From Viridibacterium curvum (GTDB taxonomy: Bacteria > Pseudomonadota > Gammaproteobacteria > Burkholderiales > Rhodocyclaceae), in the NCBI RefSeq assembly GCF_039544165.1, contig NZ_BAABLD010000002.1, positions 124,001 to 188,000 of the forward strand: DNA of 64,000 bases, read 5' to 3'. A program made the position numbers and the translations under genes. The notes under the pieces were generated by a model, which saw only the letters and a list, made by a program, of their open reading frames with translations, did not search any database and had not been told where the DNA came from. Below, piece by piece: positions 59,640 to 64,000 of this stretch. Position 1 is the first letter of the stretch. Each line of letters starts with the position of its first letter.

Positions 59640-61709
59640 ATGAGCGCCATGCAGAAACTCTATCTCCTCGTTCCCCTCGCGCCGCTGGCGGGTTCTGTTA
59701 TCGCCGGGCTTTTCGGTCGTGTCATCGGTCGTACCGCGGCGCACGTCGTGACGATCCTTGGCGTTCTCGTAGCCCTTATCGCGTCGCTGATCATTTTCGA
59801 CGACGTGCAGGCCGGCAACACCTTCAATGGTGCGCTCTATACCTGGGCTACCAGCGGTGGCATCAAGTTTGAGGTCGGCTTCCTCATTGACCAGCTGACA
59901 GTGATGATGATGCTCGTCGTGACCTTCGTGTCGCTGATGGTTCACATCTACACCATCGGCTACATGTCCGAAGACCCTGGCTATCAGCGCTTCTTCAGCT
60001 ACATCTCGTTGTTCACCTTCTCGATGCTCATGCTGGTCATGAGCAACAACTTCCTGCAGCTGTTCTTCGGATGGGAAGCGGTGGGTCTCGTGTCTTATCT
60101 GCTGATCGGTTTCTGGTACACGCGTCCGACGGCGATCTACGCCAACCTCAAGGCCTTCCTCGTCAACCGCGTGGGTGATTTCGGTTTTCTACTGGGCATT
60201 GGCCTGATCGCCGCGTTCGCAGGTTCGCTGGATTACGCAACGGTGTTCGCAAAGGCGTCCGAACTTGCGAAGCTGGAAGTGCCTGCTACGGGTTGGCCGC
60301 TCATGACGGCAATCTGTGTGTGCTTGTTCATCGGTGCGATGGGGAAGTCGGCGCAGGTGCCGCTGCATGTCTGGCTTCCCGATTCGATGGAAGGTCCGAC
60401 ACCGATTTCAGCCCTGATCCATGCCGCAACCATGGTGACTGCCGGCATCTTCATGGTGACGCGCATGTCGCCGCTGTTCGAGATGTCCGATGCGGCGCTG
60501 TCCTTTGTCCTGGTGATCGGCGCAACGACGGCATTGTTCATGGGCTTCCTAGGTATCGTGCAGCACGACATCAAGCGTGTGGTTGCCTATTCCACGCTTT
60601 CGCAGCTGGGTTACATGACCGTTGCGTTGGGCGTGTCGGCCTATCCGGCTGCCGTGTTCCATCTCATGACCCACGCCTTCTTCAAGGCGCTGCTGTTCCT
60701 CGGTGCCGGCTCGGTCATTATCGGCATGCACCACGATCAGGACATGCGCAACATGGGTGGCCTGCGCAAGTACATGAAGATCACGTGGATTACGTCTCTG
60801 CTGGGCTCGCTGGCGCTGATCGGTTTCCCTTTCCTGTCCGGCTTCTACTCGAAGGATTCGATCATTGAAGCAGTAGCAGAGTCGCATCGTTGGGGTTCGA
60901 GCTATGCCTATTTCTGCGTGATCCTCGGTGTGTTCATCACGGCTTTCTACTCGTTCCGCATGTACTTCCTCGTCTTTCACGGGGAGGAGCGTTTCGGCAA
61001 GGCGCATGAGCATCACGATCATGCGCACGACACTGAACATGCTGACGAGCATCAGGATGATGACCACGATGAGGATCGTCACCATGGCCTGGCGCCGGGT
61101 CAGAAGCCTCATGAGTCGCCATGGGTTGTCACGATGCCGCTCGTGTTGCTCGCCATTCCCTCTGTGGCCATCGGTTTCTTCACCATCGATCCGATGCTGT
61201 TCGGCGAATGGTTCAAGGGTGTTGTGACCATCGCCGAAGCGAACAACGTACTGGGCGAGCTGGCCCATGAGTTCCATGGACCGGTTGGCATGGCCCTGCA
61301 TGGTCTGACTTCGCTGCCGTTCTGGTTGGCCATGGGCGGTGTGGCGCTGGCGTGGTTCTTCTACCTCAAACGTCCTGACATCCCCGCTGCGATCCAGAAC
61401 CGGTTTGCTGGTCTCCATCGTCTGCTCGAGAACAAGTACTACTTCGACCGCTTCAACGAGATCGTGTTTGCTGCCGGTGCGCGCGCACTGGGACGTGGCC
61501 TCTGGAAGGCTGGTGACCAGACCGTGATCGATGGCGTACTGGTCAATGGTTCGGCCGCTGCGATAGGTTGGTTGTCACGCGCCTCGCGCCTCGTGCAGAC
61601 CGGCTATGTCTATACCTATGCCTTCTGGGTGATTCTCGGCGTTGCAACCCTGCTGGTTTGGATGTTCCCGCAGACATGGTTGAGCCGTTTGCTGGGCGCA
61701 CTGGCCTGA
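59640..61709 (+). CDS. nuoL: NADH-quinone oxidoreductase subunit L
   Basis: Protein of 689 aa, antiporter-like with about 16 helices and the long lateral helix at the C-terminus. FFGWEAVGLVSYLLIGFWY, MGKSAQVPLHVWLPDSMEGPTPISALIHAATMV in pieces, and KRVVAYSTLSQLGYM carry the conserved Glu, Lys and His of the proton channel. Between helices, around residues 455-490, there is a His/Asp-rich loop (EHHDHAHDTEHADEHQ and onward). ATG 59640 follows AAGGG by 6 nt; ATG 59637 and 59649 are alternatives. Confidence 0.96.
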   Translation: MSAMQKLYLLVPLAPLAGSVIAGLFGRVIGRTAAHVVTILGVLVALIASLIIFDDVQAGNTFNGALYTWATSGGIKFEVGFLIDQLTVMMMLVVTFVSLMVHIYTIGYMSEDPGYQRFFSYISLFTFSMLMLVMSNNFLQLFFGWEAVGLVSYLLIGFWYTRPTAIYANLKAFLVNRVGDFGFLLGIGLIAAFAGSLDYATVFAKASELAKLEVPATGWPLMTAICVCLFIGAMGKSAQVPLHVWLPDSMEGPTPISALIHAATMVTAGIFMVTRMSPLFEMSDAALSFVLVIGATTALFMGFLGIVQHDIKRVVAYSTLSQLGYMTVALGVSAYPAAVFHLMTHAFFKALLFLGAGSVIIGMHHDQDMRNMGGLRKYMKITWITSLLGSLALIGFPFLSGFYSKDSIIEAVAESHRWGSSYAYFCVILGVFITAFYSFRMYFLVFHGEERFGKAHEHHDHAHDTEHADEHQDDDHDEDRHHGLAPGQKPHESPWVVTMPLVLLAIPSVAIGFFTIDPMLFGEWFKGVVTIAEANNVLGELAHEFHGPVGMALHGLTSLPFWLAMGGVALAWFFYLKRPDIPAAIQNRFAGLHRLLENKYYFDRFNEIVFAAGARALGRGLWKAGDQTVIDGVLVNGSAAAIGWLSRASRLVQTGYVYTYAFWVILGVATLLVWMFPQTWLSRLLGALA

Positions 61710-61722
61710 GCCCCATACAAGA

Positions 61723-63219
61723 ATGACGGAAAACGTGATGACCGCTGTGCCTTACCTCAGTCTCTCGATATGGATACCGATTTTCGGCGGCTTGCTGGCC
61801 CTGTGCACCGGCGGTGACCGCAATGCGCAGGTCGCCCGCTTCATTGCCCTGGTAGCGGCCTTGGCCGGATTGGCTGTCGCAGTCCCCCTGTTCACGCATT
61901 TCGATGCGAGCAGCGCAGCCATGCAGTTCGAGGAACATGCCGCATGGATTCCATACATCCGCATCAATTACAGCCTTGGTGTTGATGGCATTTCGATGCC
62001 TTTCGTGGTGCTCAACAGCTTCATTACCCTGATTGTGGTGGTCGCTGGCTGGGAGGTTATCCAGAACAAGGTGTCGCAGTACATGGCAGCCTTCCTGATC
62101 ATGTCGGGTCTGCTCAACGGCATCTTCTCTTCAATGGACGCGGTGCTCTTCTACGTGTTCTTTGAGGCCTCGCTGATTCCGCTGTACCTGATCATCGGTA
62201 TCTGGGGTGGCGCCAACCGTGTGTATGCGGCCTTCAAGTTCTTCCTTTACACGCTGCTCGGCTCGCTGCTGATGCTGGTTGCTTTCATCTACCTCTTCAT
62301 TCATTCCGGTGGCAGTTTCAATATTCAGGACTGGCATGAACTCAGTCTGGGTCTGACTGCACAGAAGTGGATCTTCTGGGCCTTCCTGCTGTCATTCGCG
62401 GTCAAGGTGCCGATGTGGCCCGTGCATACCTGGTTGCCGGACGCTCACGTCGAGGCTCCGACCGGGGGCTCAGTGGTGCTGGCAGCGATTGGTCTCAAGT
62501 TGGGCGCGTATGGTTTCCTGCGGTTCTCGCTGCCCGTGGTGCCGGATGCCAGCCAATACTTCGCACCGCTGATGATCACACTGTCGCTCATTGCGGTGAT
62601 TTACATCGGCTTCGTCGCGCTGGTGCAGACCGATATGAAGAAGCTCGTGGCTTATTCGTCGATCTCGCACATGGGTTTTGTGACGCTGGGCTTCTTCATG
62701 TTCAATGCACTGGGGATCGAAGGCGCACTGGTGCAGATGATTTCTCACGGCTTCGTATCTGGCGCGATGTTCCTGTGCATCGGCGTACTCTACGACCGCA
62801 TGCACAGCCGTCAGATTGCTGACTACGGTGGCGTGGTCAATACCATGCCCAAGTTTGCAGCGTTTTTCATGCTCTTCGCGATGGCCAACTCCGGCTTGCC
62901 GGGCACCAGCGGTTTCGTCGGCGAGTTCATGGTAGCGCTGGGTGCCGTGCAGTTTGATTTCTGGGTTGGCTTCGCCGCGGCAACAACCCTTATCGTGGGT
63001 GCTGCGTATACCTTGTGGATGTACAAGCGTGTGGTGTTCGGCGCGGTTGCCAATCCGCATGTTTCCGAGCTGACGGACATCAATCGTCGAGAGTTCGTCT
63101 TCCTGGCCGTGCTGGCTATCTGCGTGCTGGTCATGGGCCTCTATCCGGCGCCGGTGACCGACGTGATGCATGCCTCGGTCGACCAGCTGCTCAAGCACGT
63201 GGCTGCTGGCAAGCTCTGA
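61723..63219 (+). CDS. nuoM: NADH-quinone oxidoreductase subunit M
   Basis: Protein of 498 aa, second antiporter-like subunit. YVFFEASLIPLYLIIGIWG, VKVPMWPVHTWLPDAHVEAP and KKLVAYSSISHMGFVTLG are the conserved channel blocks. It pumps protons. ATG 61738 (MTAVPYLSL) is an equally likely start with GGAA upstream. Followed by a 59-nt gap before nuoN. Confidence 0.97.
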   Translation: MTENVMTAVPYLSLSIWIPIFGGLLALCTGGDRNAQVARFIALVAALAGLAVAVPLFTHFDASSAAMQFEEHAAWIPYIRINYSLGVDGISMPFVVLNSFITLIVVVAGWEVIQNKVSQYMAAFLIMSGLLNGIFSSMDAVLFYVFFEASLIPLYLIIGIWGGANRVYAAFKFFLYTLLGSLLMLVAFIYLFIHSGGSFNIQDWHELSLGLTAQKWIFWAFLLSFAVKVPMWPVHTWLPDAHVEAPTGGSVVLAAIGLKLGAYGFLRFSLPVVPDASQYFAPLMITLSLIAVIYIGFVALVQTDMKKLVAYSSISHMGFVTLGFFMFNALGIEGALVQMISHGFVSGAMFLCIGVLYDRMHSRQIADYGGVVNTMPKFAAFFMLFAMANSGLPGTSGFVGEFMVALGAVQFDFWVGFAAATTLIVGAAYTLWMYKRVVFGAVANPHVSELTDINRREFVFLAVLAICVLVMGLYPAPVTDVMHASVDQLLKHVAAGKL

Positions 63220-63278
63220 CCGGAAATATCCCACAGTACTCAGGCATATTGACCAGGACCTCGCCCGACAGGCAAAAA

Positions 63279-64000
63279 ATGGAATTCCAGATCCCAGATT
63301 TCTACCCCGCACTGACCGAGATTTTCCTCTCGTCTGCTGCCTTGCTCATTCTGCTGATCGTCTCGTTCGTGCGTCAGGGGGCGGGGCAGGTTGCCTATAA
63401 GCTTTCGCAGGTATCGCTGATTATCGCCGCGGTGCTTGCGGCGTCGCCCATCCTGATCAATATCGATTTCGGCTTGATGTTCGGTGGAGAGAGCTGGACT
63501 CTGGATGGAGCCGGCATTACTTTCGGACAGCAGTGCGCCACGTCGGGCAAGATGTGCTTCACCTTTGGTCAGATGTTCGTCAATGACGGATTGGCTATCG
63601 TACTCAAGCCCCTGGCATTGATCGCAGTGTCCCTGTCCTTGCTGTACGGTCGTCGCTACGTCAGTGACCGTCGTCTGGATACGGCCGAGTACTATCTGCT
63701 TGTGCTTTTCAGTGCCCTGGGCATCCTGGTAATGATCTCGGCAGGCAGTTTGCTGACCATCTACCTCGGCCTGGAAATGCTGTCGCTGTCGTCCTACGCA
63801 CTCGTGGCGATAAACCGAGATTCCGTGCAATCCACTGAAGCGGGCATGAAGTATTTCGTGCTTGGCGCACTGGCCTCGGGTCTGCTCCTTTATGGCATCT
63901 CGATGGTTTACGGTGCTACGCAGACGCTCAACATCATCGACGTCGCACGTGCGCTCGTCGAACAACAGGCGAACAACACCATCATGGTGTTCGGCATGGT
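63279..64000 (+). CDS. nuoN: NADH-quinone oxidoreductase subunit N, 5' part (cut by window end)
   Basis: About 240 residues are present from ATG 63279; the protein is expected to be near 490. TIYLGLEMLSLSSYALVA and STEAGMKYFVLGALASGLLLYGISMVYG are conserved antiporter-like segments. Before them, a Cys-containing stretch (GQQCATSGKMCF) sits in the loop after the third hydrophobic segment. Third proton-pumping subunit and last gene of the nuo operon. The remaining 3' half is outside the window. Confidence 0.95.
   Translation, partial: MEFQIPDFYPALTEIFLSSAALLILLIVSFVRQGAGQVAYKLSQVSLIIAAVLAASPILINIDFGLMFGGESWTLDGAGITFGQQCATSGKMCFTFGQMFVNDGLAIVLKPLALIAVSLSLLYGRRYVSDRRLDTAEYYLLVLFSALGILVMISAGSLLTIYLGLEMLSLSSYALVAINRDSVQSTEAGMKYFVLGALASGLLLYGISMVYGATQTLNIIDVARALVEQQANNTIMVFGM

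Overview
The window looks like a piece of chromosome from a betaproteobacterium, most likely a Rhodocyclales-type organism. The grounds are GC-rich codon use, the type-2 LeuA, the secG / tRNA-Leu / nuoA-N order, a probable rhodoquinone gene (rquA) and several PL3 pectate lyases. The genus is inference; no database was searched. I see no insertion sequence, prophage or CRISPR array. Most of it reads as stable chromosome with a plant-polymer and arsenic accessory block in the middle.

Layout. 1-3.7 kb: end of sucC, sucD, two tandem TerC-family membrane proteins and an ornithine cyclodeaminase-like enzyme. 3.7-9.5 kb: a three-gene unit (FHA protein, metallo-beta-lactamase-fold phosphodiesterase-like protein, GAF + GspE/PilB-type ATPase), a peroxiredoxin-fold protein without the peroxidatic cysteine, SlyD, and a tRNA-Pro/Arg/His cluster. 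9.5-15 kb: a glycine-zipper lipoprotein, an M61 peptidase, a membrane protein, a ROK regulator and a spermidine-synthase-like protein. 15-34 kb: accessory block with three PL3 pectate lyases, two Ycf48/BNR-repeat exported proteins, a LacI regulator followed by molybdenum-cofactor genes (mobB, moeA, moaD, moaE), two type II pseudopilins, an ars operon (arsR, arsI-like, arsC, aquaporin) and two tandem TPR-glycosyltransferase proteins. 34-47.7 kb: an EAL-domain c-di-GMP protein, DedA, purN, a DUF3108 protein, an RsmB-type methyltransferase, an MscS channel, a DUF1631 protein, leuA with a probable leader peptide, and a fatty acid desaturase. 47.7-64 kb: rquA divergent from fpr, then secG, tRNA-Leu(GAG) and the complex I operon nuoA-N, with nuoN cut by the window end.

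How the parts fit. sucCD, nuo, rquA and fpr are central redox metabolism. The pectate lyases share regulation with something less obvious: paired palindromes (core TACCGGTA) sit in the promoter of one pectate lyase and, with the same spacing and -35 element, in front of a roughly 130-nt minus-strand transcription unit that has no convincing ORF and ends in a strong terminator (25415-25541). I interpret this as a small RNA co-regulated with pectin degradation; it is the best candidate here for an undescribed element. Other points of interest are the rquA/fpr intergenic region with two ATAAC-N5-GTTAT-type boxes, the leuA leader, the Cys-less peroxiredoxin, the zinc-motif-less ROK protein and the FHA/MBL/GAF-ATPase unit.
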